From Mermis nigrescens (taxonomy: Eukaryota; Nematoda; Enoplea; Mermithida; Mermithidae), in assembly GCA_036768485.1 (NCBI GenBank), contig JAVLUZ010000327.1, forward strand, positions 35,961 to 99,960: a DNA stretch of 64,000 nt, given 5' to 3'. The notes beneath the pieces were generated by a model. The model worked only from the letters and a program-made list of their open reading frames with translations, made no database searches and was not told where the DNA came from. The translations under genes were made by a program, and so were the position numbers. Positions 54,616 through 64,000 of the stretch are shown here, in pieces. The number at the start of each line of letters is the position of its first letter. Positions within the stretch are counted from its first letter, which is position 1.

Positions 54616-57600
54616 TCACTCATCCCATTTTACGTCGTTTTTCCCAATTGGGGTTGGACGTTTGATGCTATGTCGCCATTTCACCCGATCATGAGTGTCT
54701 TCCATACATAGATTTTTGGCAGCCAAGTCCTTTTTAATTGTCTTCATCCACATTGTCTTTGGCCGGCCTCTTGGCAGTTTTCCAGGCACCACCAGGTTTT
54801 TGGCTGATATGACATTACTGTCCTGGCTTCTTTCGACATTTCCTAGCCAGCGCAATCTGCAAGTCCGCAGTGTATTCTGGATATTGTCCATTGTAAGTCT
54901 TCTAAGAATTTCTTCGTTGCTAATTTTGTCGGCCAGGCGCAAACCAAGCATCCAACGAAGCAATTTCATTTCAGTTCTGTTTAAAGCGTTTTCTATGCTA
55001 TTTGTCATTGCCCATGTTTCTGATCCATACAGCAGGACTGGGCAAACACAGCGCTGGTACAGTTGACTGCGGGTTGGTAATGGTATATATACTCTTTTGC
55101 ATCAGTAGACCAGCTACAACTCCATTTATTCCATGTGGCCTGGATTCTGCATCTAATGCTCGCTTCAGCACCACCATTGGCTTGTACTGTGTTGCCTAGG
55201 TTTGTGAAAGTATTAAATTTTTTTTCATTATAATTTCATCGATTTGTAGCATGTTTGGCTCTACAATTTCTGAAACTGCGTCAGTTGTGCATGTTGTACA
55301 TTTGCAGTTGTCTTTTACTGCATTCAAACTTTGACGTATTCCTGAGCATTTTTTGTGGCACCACCGCTTGCACATGGTACAAAGGACGGAATTATTTCCA
55401 ACACCTTTTGAGCAAACGGCACATGGGAATCTTCCAGACTTCAAAGTTGGTCCTTTCTCACCAGAGACCATATACTTGGTTTTGCTTGGATTGACGATCA
55501 TACCTTTTTTAATTAGACTTGCATTCCATAATTTGAAACGCTCTTTTATCTCATCTTGATTTTTAGCTGTAAGCACAAGGTCATCAGCGTATAGTAGTTC
55601 CATGGGTGTTTCAGTGTATATTTGCTTGGTTGCTTCTTCCATTACCGTTATGAATAGTAAGGGACTAAGGACTGAGCCTTGGTGTATGCCTATGGCTATG
55701 TCGATCTCTGTACTATGGCCAGCCTTTGACTTGACAACTGTTTTTGATGACTGATATGTTGTCATTATCAGTCTTACTAGCTTTTCTGGGATTAGCTGTC
55801 TTCTCAAAGCCCATATGATCGTTTCTCTTGGTATTCTGTCGAAGGCTTTTTCGAGATCTATGAAAATGTGATGCAGCAGTTGGTGTTTCTCAACATCCTT
55901 CTCTTGTAATTGTCTTAATATAAAAATTGGATCAATTGTTGACCTATGGCGCATAAATCCATATTGTATTCCACTAATTCGTATGAGTTTTTGCAGCCTT
56001 AATTCCAAAATTTTTTCGAAAATTTTAATGCCGTGCTCAAGTAGGCGGATTCCTCGATAGGATGTACAGTTCAGAGGGTCACCTTTTCCTTTATACAATG
56101 GTATTGTCATGCTTTTAGTGAAATCGTCTGGCATTTCTTCAGTTTTCCACAATTGTTGGAAGATACGAAGTAGGGCAAGCAATGCAGGTCGTCCAGCTGC
56201 CTTTATGACATCTACTGATAGACCTGTTGGCCCAGGTGACTTCTGTTTTTTGAAAGATTTCATGGCTTCTTTCACTTCGTTTTCCGTTATTTCTTCACCT
56301 GGGCCTTCTACCATTGTACAATCGTCTACTTCAACTTTTCCATTGCTTTCATTCAACAGTTTTTGGTAGTATTCCCTCCATCTATCACATATCTGTTCTG
56401 TAGATACTAATAATTGTCCATTATTGTCTTTTACACATATAGCACCAGTAACATCTTGTTTTTCAATCCTTCTGTACTTAGCTAGCCGATATAGTTTTCT
56501 TAGTTTTTCTTGATTACTGCCGCTGCTCCAGACTTCTTCAAGTGCTTCACTCTTAGCAGCAGCTACCGTACCTTTGGCTTCAGTTTTTGTACACTTCTTT
56601 ATCAACAGCACATTGGCTTTTTGCCATCTCCGGTAAGCACCTTTCTTTGTAGTGATAGCTGTTCTGACTTTTTCACTGAACCACCATGTTTCTCCAAAAC
56701 GTTTTTGATGACTTCCTTTTGATGTTCCACAGACTTCTTGTGCTGTGTTGAGTAGTGTGTCGCAAAGATGCGACCAGCACCCATTTGGTTCCAGTCGTTC
56801 AGCTATTAATCTTTCAAATTTTTCCTGAGTGCTGCTGTCAGCTAGCTTCCACGACTTGATTTTTGGGCTACATTCTTTTTTAACGGTCTTTACAGCACAA
56901 TTTGGCAACGAAAAGTCAGCAATTAGAACACGGTGTTGCGGTATGCATTCTTCACTGGCTATTGCCTTGACATTTTTGCATCTGGATTTCATTTTGTACC
57001 CAGCTAATATATAATCGATCTGACTTTTGTAGGCTCCGCTCTTGTACGTTATGAGGTGTTGATTTGGTTTCTTAAAATACGTGTTCAGGACGTGTAGTTG
57101 CAGGCTTTCAGCAAAGTTTAGAATTTCTTCCCCTGCACTGTTTCTTTCCCTGTATCCAAACCCACCGTGGTTTTGTTCATAACCCTCAGCACTATTTCCT
57201 ACATGGCCGTTTAAATCTCCACAGATGATCAGTTGATCATATAATGAAAAGTCTCTGACTGCATCAGTGAGCGTGTTCCAGAAAAATTCCTTTTCTTCGT
57301 CTGCTCTTCCTTGTTGAGGGGCGTATACTGAGACCACTGTTAGTATTTCGTTGTTGGCCTTGATTTTGAGCCACATTATTCTTGAGTTGATTCGTTTCAC
57401 TTCAACGACATCATCCACCCTGTCTGCTTTGACTAGTATTCCAACACCAGCCTCTCCAGAGGCTTCACCTGACCAGTAAAATTTGTACTTCTCGTTACCA
57501 TCGCCAATAAATTTACACGACAATCCTTTCCACCTTGTTTCCTGTACACAGCATATGTTGATTTTTTGACGGACTAGTATATCTATTATTTCTCTACTTT

Positions 57601-57793
57601 TTCCAAACATTGTTCCAACATTTATTGAAGCAACTCTACATATTTGAAACCCGGAGATTCTTCGCACCCCTTTACCATTTAAGATATGCTGGGGACTAGG
57701 GGCCATATTTCTTTTCAACATAGCATTGAATTTTTGTAGCAGGTTTTCTACATCCGGATGCCCTTCCTGACGATAACCACTTGTTTTAAGCAA
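54616..57793 (-). CDS. RTE LINE endonuclease/reverse transcriptase, C-terminus frameshifted
   Basis: The main frame (57793 to 55196, 865 codons) has an apurinic-type endonuclease (CCVQETRWKG, ICGDLNGHVG, QIDYIL, HRVLIADF, residues about 50-290), then a reverse transcriptase (YRGIRLLEHG, FIDLEKAFDRIPRE, GIHQGSVLSPLLF, LLYADDLVLT with YADD near residue 735). At residues 789-835 follows a cysteine-rich PHD/RING-like module (CAVC, CTMC, HKKC, CKCTTC). After KKNL at about 55215 the frame shifts; the C-terminal part continues in other frames (RCRIQATWNKWS, CPVLLYGSETW, then 55008-54616 with LLRWMLGLR and RLRWLGNVERS). At least two frameshifts make this copy non-functional as read. The 5' end of the ORF was set at the first Met. 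Confidence 0.9.
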
Positions 57794-57886
57794 GTGTAAC
57801 CTAGCCTATGGTGCAAGCACCTTAGACCGCTAGGCAGTGGTCGGTTTTGAAATCAGAGTTGTCCTTCTCCTAGATGGACTGCCTAC

Positions 57887-58149
57887 CATACGTGGGCAGC
57901 AAGAAAATTCTGGGGGGAGTGCAAGATTTTTTTGAAGGTCGAAAAATGGCCTTAAAAATGGTGGTATGGCGATAAAAACACCATTTTTCGACGTTTCTCA
58001 TCAAGCACTATCCATTGGCATCAAAAAATTGCGAAAAAAAACGAGAAAAATTTTCAAAAATTGAATTCTGGGGGAGTATTTTGATTTCTGGGGGGGTATT
58101 TTGGTTTCTGGGGGGGTGCATACCCCCAAACCCCCCACGCCCAGGTGTG
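57887..58149 (+). mobile_element. MITE family A, copy 7, inside the RTE 5' region
   Basis: It starts CATACGTGGGCAGCAAG and ends CACGCCCAGGTGTG, with a perfect 8-bp TSD CTGCCTAC (57879-57886 and 58150-58157). It must be younger than the RTE copy it interrupts. Confidence 0.93.
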
Positions 58150-58696
58150 CTGCCTACCATGGCTATGAGCTCCATCTACCCAGAACATGTGGTTTTAAGG
58201 CGCCACAAACCCGCCTTTCGCCCTCACGGATTTAGCGTTACCCAGGGACTCCGCAAGGAGGCACCGTGAGAACTCGACTGGCAGAGCTGATCAAGTGACA
58301 GCTAGACTTATGTGGTATTTTATAGGAATACAGTCATTCAACTCTGTAATCCACCACGTCTAATTACCAGTCCATTTGTCCCCATGAAAGAATATTATTA
58401 TAACCAAAAATATATTTAGGGAATCTACGTTGAACAGCTTCCAGTTGACCTGTATCACTAAGATAAGAGGGGTTCCATACACTGCAACAGTACTTTAATA
58501 AAGGTCAAGCATAACAAATATAAGCTTCAACAAGGTTACATTTATCACGTGACAAGAATGATTTGCGTATTAAAATGCATCTAAAGAAAGCTTTTTCAAT
58601 CAAAGAATTATAATGTTCCTTGATTTTTAAATTTTGGGAAATCAAAACTCCTAAATCACGGACAATCAGGTTATCACTAGAAATAATTTCCCCACT

Positions 58697-58822
58697 TAAA
58701 CGTCGAAAAATGGTGTTTTTTCGCCATACGACCACTTTTAAGACCATTTTTTGACCTTTGAAAATTTTTTCACCCTCCAGAAATTTTTTACCCCCCCAGA
58801 ATTTCGGTGCTGCCCACCTATG
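58697..58822 (-). mobile_element. MITE family A fragment, copy 9
   Basis: The right half of a reverse family A copy, ending GGTGCTGCCCACCTATG. It abuts the left TSD of copy 8; the left half is missing. Confidence 0.7.
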
Positions 58823-58830
58823 GTTACGAC

Positions 58831-59105
58831 CATACGTGGGCAGCAAGAAAATTCTGGGAGTGATGCATGATTTCCCAAAGGTCAAAACATGGCCTATAAA
58901 ATGGTGGTATGGCGTACAAAACACCATTTTTCGACGTTTCTCATCAAGCACTATCTATTGGCATCAAAAAATTGCGAAAAAAACGGAAAAATTTTCAAAA
59001 ATTGAATTCTGAGGGGGAGGGTATTTTGATTTCTGGGGGGTTTCTTGGGGGTATTTTGGTTTCTCGGGGGGTGCATACCCCCAAAAACCCCCACGCCCAG
59101 GTGTG
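58831..59105 (+). mobile_element. MITE family A, copy 8 (275 bp)
   Basis: It starts CATACGTGGGCAGCAAG and ends CACGCCCAGGTGTG, with flanks GTTACGAC / ATTACGAC (7 of 8). It interrupts the LINE RT ORF just at the catalytic YxDD region. Confidence 0.9.
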
Positions 59106-59560
59106 ATTACGACTAATACTAAAAGTTTGATATCAGCGAACTTATAAACCGTACTATAAATATTATCACATATGTCATTTATAAAAATCGAAAAGAGTGT
59201 AGGTCCAACGACACTTCCTTGGATGACACCGCTAGTAACAAGCATGATTAACGCGAACTTATTGAGAACGATTAAACAAATAGGCCTTTAACCATGTAAA
59301 TAAATTACCGTTTATCCCATATCCGTTTAACTTAATAAGAAGTTTTTCAATATTTACTTTATCGAAAGCTTTAGAGAAATCTAAATATATTATATCGACA
59401 GTTTCTTTTTTAGCTAACGACTGAATCCATGAAAATTTACACTTTAACAATTGTGTTTCACAAGATTTATTCTTTTGAAAACCAAACTGAAAAGGAGATA
59501 TTAGTTTATTAACCTTAAGAATGTTTAACTATTGACTATTAATGATTCTTTCCATAATTT

Positions 59561-59857
59561 TGGTAAATGGTAAAATCCCCTAAGCATGAATTTACTTGAT
59601 TCACCTCTGCTGTAGGTGCGGGTGCCTATTTCCTGATACACAGCCCTAGGCCAGCGCGTCTGAACTAGTCCGAGTCTGGGTCGCGGGGCCGGTGTGACTG
59701 CACAGAACGCTATTACCATCCGCCACCTAAGTGTAGCTTCCCATTTATCAACCGCGGGGGGATGAAAGGCTGGGTTGGCCTGCCAAAAAGAAGTGCGTCA
59801 ACGTGGATTCGAACTTAGGACCTTGCGATCAGTAGATTTAAGTGTTTACCACTCGAA
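59561..59857 (-). mobile_element. tRNA-derived SINE, copy 2, inside a LINE
   Basis: It is colinear with copy 1 over its full length, with the same tRNA-like head and TTTACCA tail. It splits a LINE reverse-transcriptase ORF between the residues YRPDSL (right side) and MERIINSQ (left side). Confidence 0.82.
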
Positions 59858-60848
59858 AACAAAGAGAATCGGGCCTGTAATTATAGACTAATGCTGGATC
59901 CCCCTTTTTCAACATTGGAATAACATGTGCCATGCTCCAAATCTCGGGAATATTAGCAGACAGAAAAGATACAGTGAAAATACTAACTAAAGGCTTAACC
60001 ATTTGAAAGGACAATTTTTTTAATAAAAAGATTACAAATTCCGTCAGGGCCAACTGCAGTTGAATTATCCAGATGTTTAATGGCTTCCAATATGCAATGC
60101 TCACTAAAAATGACGTCAGAAAGCAAAAAATCACTGCGCTTCTGAAAAAGAAAATTCGCATTAGTAATGTCTTTAGAAAACACAGAAGCGAAATAATTGT
60201 TGAAAATATTAGCCTTGCGTATTGAATCGGTTATAGCATTATTATCAGAAAATGTTAGAGGAGGAATTTCATTGTGACTTTTTTACCTATTATTTACAAA
60301 AGTATAGAAAGGTTTAGGATTATTCTTGAGCAATTTATTTTCTTGAGAAGAGAAATAATTATGAATATTCTACGTAGATCTTTACAATGATTTCGATATT
60401 TGACTTTAGTTTCTGGAGTTTTACACCTTTTATACTTATCCCATAGAGAACGTTTCTAAAGAATAATTTATGTAACCTTTTAAAGTATTTAAATTTTCAT
60501 TTAGCTCTATAAGTAGGTATAAAACTAAAAATAAGAGGGTTGAATATACTTAAAAAATATTATACATATCATTAATTGTTGAGCATGTAGAGAAAATATC
60601 AGGCCATAAAACAGGATAAAAAAGTAGCAATACTATCATAGTCCGCTTTATTGAAATTTAAGCAAGGTTCATTCTCTATCATAGAAAGTCCTGGTAAAAA
60701 TTTCAAACGAAATCGAATTATGGTCGCTTGTTGGAAAAGGAGGAAGGACCTGGACATTAAAAACGTTAGTATATGCAGCAGATACTACATCAATCAAAGT
60801 TTCATCATGGGTATTTTCTCTAACTATCTGTTGCAGACCACAAGCTGA

Positions 60849-61245
60849 TTCCTTTTCGTATCTAATCCGTTCCATTCCATTTTTTTGAGATTCACAGTCG
60901 GTTTTGTGGGGCAGTTTTTCATGCTGATAACGAATCCGGCACTTATAGTCCGTGTTGAGCACAATTTTAGGTGAAAAATTCCTTACGTTTTGCCATTAAA
61001 AAAATGAAAATCATGTTTCCGGGTAGTTTTGCATACTGATTACAAATTCAGTATTGAATTTCCGTTTTGTGTAAAATTTTGACTAAAGCCCTTTGTCAGT
61101 TTCATATAAAGACCGCTAGAAATGGTGCAAATTTTCGAAAAATCCATGTTTACCAGGAAATTGCAAAGCTGGGATTTTCTCTTAAGATTTTACCAAAACG
61201 GAAACTGACCAACGTTTTTCTCCACATTCTGGGGTTTTTATGAAC
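60849..61245. other. Intergenic, no gene
   Basis: Two similar segments (CATGCTGATAACGAATCCGG near 60920 and CATACTGATTACAAATTCAG near 61030) suggest a diverged duplication; nothing else recognised. Confidence 0.4.
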
Positions 61246-61253
61246 AAAAGTTG

Positions 61254-61462
61254 TATCTAGTATACAATTTACCCTCCAACGTTTTTTAGCCGATCCATAA
61301 TATATTGTAATGTGTCATGTGTAATGTATAATGTGTAATACGAACACTTTACACATACATTACACACTACACATGACACATTACGCAATAACATTACACA
61401 TAACACATTACATATTACGCACTACACAAAAAACGTTGGTGGGTAAATTGTATACTAGATCC
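61254..61462. mobile_element. Foldback MITE family D, copy 3 (209 bp, different interior)
   Basis: It keeps the outer 40 bp of the family D ends (TATCTAGTATACAATTTACC) and has a perfect TSD CAAAAGTT (61246-61253 and 61463-61470), but the interior is an unrelated palindromic run of TAATGTGTAATG-like units and their inverse. Confidence 0.87.
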
Positions 61463-61489
61463 CAAAAGTTTTGAGATGTGGAAAAAATT

Positions 61490-62943
61490 CTGGGCCTTTT
61501 CACACCGTGAAAAATTTTTGTAATGCAAAAATGCAGTTTAGGCCGCGCCGGGCAGATTGGTGCATTTTTAACAATAAATCGCTCTAGAACTTAACCACGA
61601 TTGAAAATCCTTATCTGCAGCTCGGAGTAGGAAAATTTTTGTTATGCAAAAATGATTTTAGAAGGTAAAATTTTAAACATTTTCCTAAAGATTCAATTTT
61701 ATTAGTTAGGTACTATTGATGTTCAGGCCGCGCCGGGCCTATTGCAGCTTTCGTTTTCAAACATGTGTTTTAGACCGTAAATTTTGCTGATTGTCATGCT
61801 CAGTGAATCGATTTAAACTGTTTGCTTTATTCATGTGCCTTTTTCTCATTATCCTGCTCAGTAAGTCACTTTAAATTGTTTCTGGTTAAATAAAGTGATC
61901 AGCTTACTAAATTACTGCGCTTGCTTGAGTTGGTGCTTTGCGCCGAATTTCATAATCGTTCTTTGTAGTCTATTTAGTTCCCAGCGCGCGGTTTGAACAC
62001 AATTTGTAGTCTTTATACATCCTAAAGCGCATTTTGCATCTATGCATTCTGTTGACTAGGTTTTATGAAGAGAATGAGATTTGTTTGGGAGAGTGTCAAT
62101 GAGATTCTCACCATATTTAAGGCATCTGGGTAGCAAAATTAACAGAGTGTGCACTCAAGTGGTTGTAAAACGTCCTTCATAATTCATCTTCAGTCTCGCA
62201 ATGTTTCAAGAAAACCGTCCCCCGGATCAAAATCCTGGATACGGGCCTGAATATGCGGACTATTTTTTCTTTACATCCTCTTTGCTTTTTTAGGCAAAAA
62301 TCGCAACAGAATTTAATTAGAGTCTATTGAGTCCCAAGCGTGCGCTTTTAACGCTCCATTTTTGTTCTTCAAACAACTTAAAGCGCATTTTGCATCTATG
62401 TCTTCTGTTCTGCACAGTTTTTTTGCGAAAAATGAGTAAGCAAGGTATAGCATTTTTTTCGGCGATGATTATGAATTTGCTGATGAAGTTTGACCATTTT
62501 TAGGGTGAATTTGGAACCGTGATTCGGTTGATTCTGTAAAAATTTTAACATTCTGACTCAAAAATGAAGTGCTCTTTCTACAAAATTTTTCCGGACCCTG
62601 CTTGAGCGCGCCGCCCCAGACCTCTTCAGCCCTGAAAGAGAGGGCGCCCATTGGGTTCTCACCATATTTTAGTCAATTTGGTTAGCAAAACTTACAAAGT
62701 ATGCAGCTCTAGTGATCGTAAGAGGCCTTTTTTAATTCATCCCCTGGTTCGCCGTATAATTTAAAAAAATTGGTCGTGCCCCCACCCTGAAACAAAATCA
62801 CTTGGATGTCACTTGAAAATGTTCTCTAACGTCAAAAATGTATTTCGGAAGTCGGAATTTTTCTGGTAGTTTTTTTTGTCAAAAGTAGCAGTTTTTATGG
62901 GAACATTCAGCAGTTTTCGAAATTTCGACCTAGCAAAACTAGA
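61490..62943. repeat. Degenerate relative of element L
   Basis: It shares AGGCCGCGC, GCTCTAGAACTT and GATTGAAAATCCTTAT with 50871-50995, and ends with GGTAGTTTTTTTTGTC, GCAGTTTTTATGGG and TCGACCTAGCAAAACTAG, like the right end of L. Internally, AAAGCGCATTTTGCATCTATG (62032 and 62388) and TTCTCACCATATTT (62106 and 62656) are duplicated about 360-550 bp apart. Confidence 0.55.
62235..62250. repeat. hAT-like terminus remnant CTGGATACGGGCCTGA
   Basis: The same 16-mer recurs at 63045-63060, each time preceded by a C-rich stretch; in reverse it starts CAGGCCCGTATCCAG, a hAT-like end. No partner end was found. Confidence 0.45.
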
Positions 62944-63044
62944 CTCAACTCGGATTCGATTTTTTGCTAAAAAATCAAAGGAGGGATAAGAGGAAGAATC
63001 GTTTTAAATTTTAGTGGGGGTAGGGCACGTGCCCCCTAATCTCC

Positions 63045-63060
63045 CTGGATACGGGCCTGA
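63045..63060. repeat. hAT-like terminus remnant, second copy
   Basis: Identical to 62235-62250 and preceded by GGGCACGTGCCCCCTAA. No partner end was found. Confidence 0.45.
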
Positions 63061-63144
63061 TTCTACATGTAGTTTCGAGACCCTAGATGAATCTTTGAAC
63101 CTACTGCAATGAATACAACTTCGAGTAATACGTTTTACCTTCTA

Positions 63145-63310
63145 AAAACTGCGCTGACTTTTGTAATCGAGCAACTTCTGTTTGGAATTCTCTACCTGAA
63201 CAAGTTAGAAGTGCACCTGAGAGGCATATTTTTCTAAATAGATGAAAACGAATCGACTTAACTCAGGAGCATAAATAAGTGCAATCCACGTATTGCTTGT
63301 ACGTTTTACC
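63145..63310 (+). mobile_element. LINE 3' fragment, second copy
   Basis: Colinear with 53545-53700 (TGGAATTCTCTACCTGAA, AAGTNAGAAGTGC, ATAAATAAGTGCA), the C-terminal codons and start of the 3' UTR of the same LINE family. It is truncated on both sides. Confidence 0.7.
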
Positions 63311-64000
63311 CGCGTTCTTCAACTTTTTTGTAATTTTCGCATTTTTATGTATTTTTTTAGCGGGTACCAAATATTCCGTCTTTTATTATATTCTCAAATC
63401 GTCTTTCTTATTTTTAATGCATTTTATTTTTTCACCAAGTGCATTTTTTCGTCAAAGCGGTTAGGTAGGTTACCATTATCCTTTTTCACACTAAAAAATA
63501 TAAAAAAGGCCAATTTTGCGATAAATCTTTATTTTTTAGACTACTTTAACAATTATATATGTGAAGGTCCGTTCGATACAGTCTAAACTCCCAGAAACTA
63601 GGCTTTCATTTTAATATTGAATAAGCTAAAATTCATCAAGCTTGACGGATCAGTATGTTAAAGCTTAAGTTAAATCTAACTAGGTTCTTCATTTTCGCAC
63701 TTTTATCTATACTGCCTTCTGATTCTATTGTTATATTTCAAGCCTTGCTATATACGTATTAGCAGTGGTTGTGCGATTCGACGTGCCGTGTTTTTCATGC
63801 ACGTTTGCTTTGCTTGAGTATGAATGTACTAGAGCGACGGTTCATTCTGACCATATTCTGCTATAGTAGCTGCATTGCAACAGTCGCTTTATCCAGCAAG
63901 CATTGGATAGTAACCGAAAATCGAAGGATCCACGAATTGGTAGAGTTAAAAATGCTTTAATTTACATGAATTCAGTGGTAGGTAGGTACTGGTGATTTTT
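63311..64000. other. Intergenic end of window, no gene
   Basis: AT-rich sequence; nothing recognised. Confidence 0.4.

Larger units (their letters stand above)
54609..58383 (-). mobile_element. Full-length RTE-type LINE with a 16-bp TSD
   Basis: It is bounded by a perfect 16-bp direct repeat ATGAAAGAATATTATT (54593-54608 and 58384-58399). The 3' end is a GTGA repeat (54609-54622). The 5' region (58150-58383) is followed by a 263-bp MITE insertion (57887-58149) before the ORF. Long perfect TSD and full length suggest a fairly recent insertion. Confidence 0.9.
58400..60848 (-). mobile_element. LINE (CR1/Jockey-like) with nested insertions
   Basis: Read 5' to 3' on the minus strand: the endonuclease end (PPFPTSDHNSISFEI, 60669-60848), the linker with NNPKPFYTFVNN, RT start (HLDNSTAVGPDGICN, WSMAHVIPMLKKGDP, YNYRPDSL), SINE insertion, RT continued (MERIINSQ, IIYLDFSKAFDKVN, GVIQGSVVGPTLFSIFIND), MITE insertion, then KEHYNSLIEKAFFR. 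The active-site box is reduced to YKFADIK at the MITE junction. The copy is 5' truncated near 60848, carries stops and frameshifts, and continues 3' at 54592-54150 beyond the RTE element. Confidence 0.8.

Noticed and set aside
58505..58951. A 148-codon minus-strand ORF
   Set aside because: It fuses the C-terminal part of a broken LINE with two MITE fragments; not a gene.

Overview
The window is animal (metazoan) nuclear DNA: AT-rich, intron-rich and packed with transposable elements. It looks like an invertebrate, most likely a protostome or ecdysozoan, because the one complete host gene is a seven-EGF Slit. The elements are an RTE-type LINE, a second LINE family, a tRNA-derived SINE, a Merlin-type transposase and many hAT-like MITEs. 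I cannot name the species from sequence alone.

Positions 2745-36825 (+) hold a complete slit gene. I reassembled 29 exons into one continuous reading frame of about 1,481 codons: signal peptide, four leucine-rich-repeat domains (D1-D4, each with LRRNT and LRRCT caps), six EGF repeats, a laminin-G domain, a seventh EGF and a C-terminal cystine knot. Seventeen LRRs lie in exons of exactly 72, 144 or 216 nt. The introns carry about a dozen small transposons and two (AT)n arrays of roughly 190 bp, but every exon is intact. A run of 8 among 28 acceptors has A or G at -3, which is unusual.

Positions 36826-43074 contain no intact gene. There is a broken, intronless 3'-5' exonuclease-like copy (39481-40680), MITEs, and a terminal-inverted repeat unit with tRNA-like segments (41681-42671).

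Positions 43075-46877 are a nest of at least five insertions, four of them bounded by 8-bp target-site duplications (TSDs) that I could read.

Positions 47319-54132 are two large elements lying side by side with TGTTGCCA-type ends. The first carries a frameshifted, intron-containing Merlin/IS1016-like transposase between hAT-looking ends with a perfect 8-bp TSD. The second contains a 1.07-kb hAT-like element and a LINE 3' fragment.

Positions 54150-60848 (-) are a LINE copy split by an RTE LINE (54609-58383, perfect 16-bp TSD), a SINE and MITEs. Positions 60849-64000 hold a small foldback MITE, degenerate repeats and LINE fragments.

There is no operon-like organisation. Slit is the only gene here likely to serve the host; its product is a secreted guidance ligand for Robo receptors. 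The rest records repeated transposon activity.
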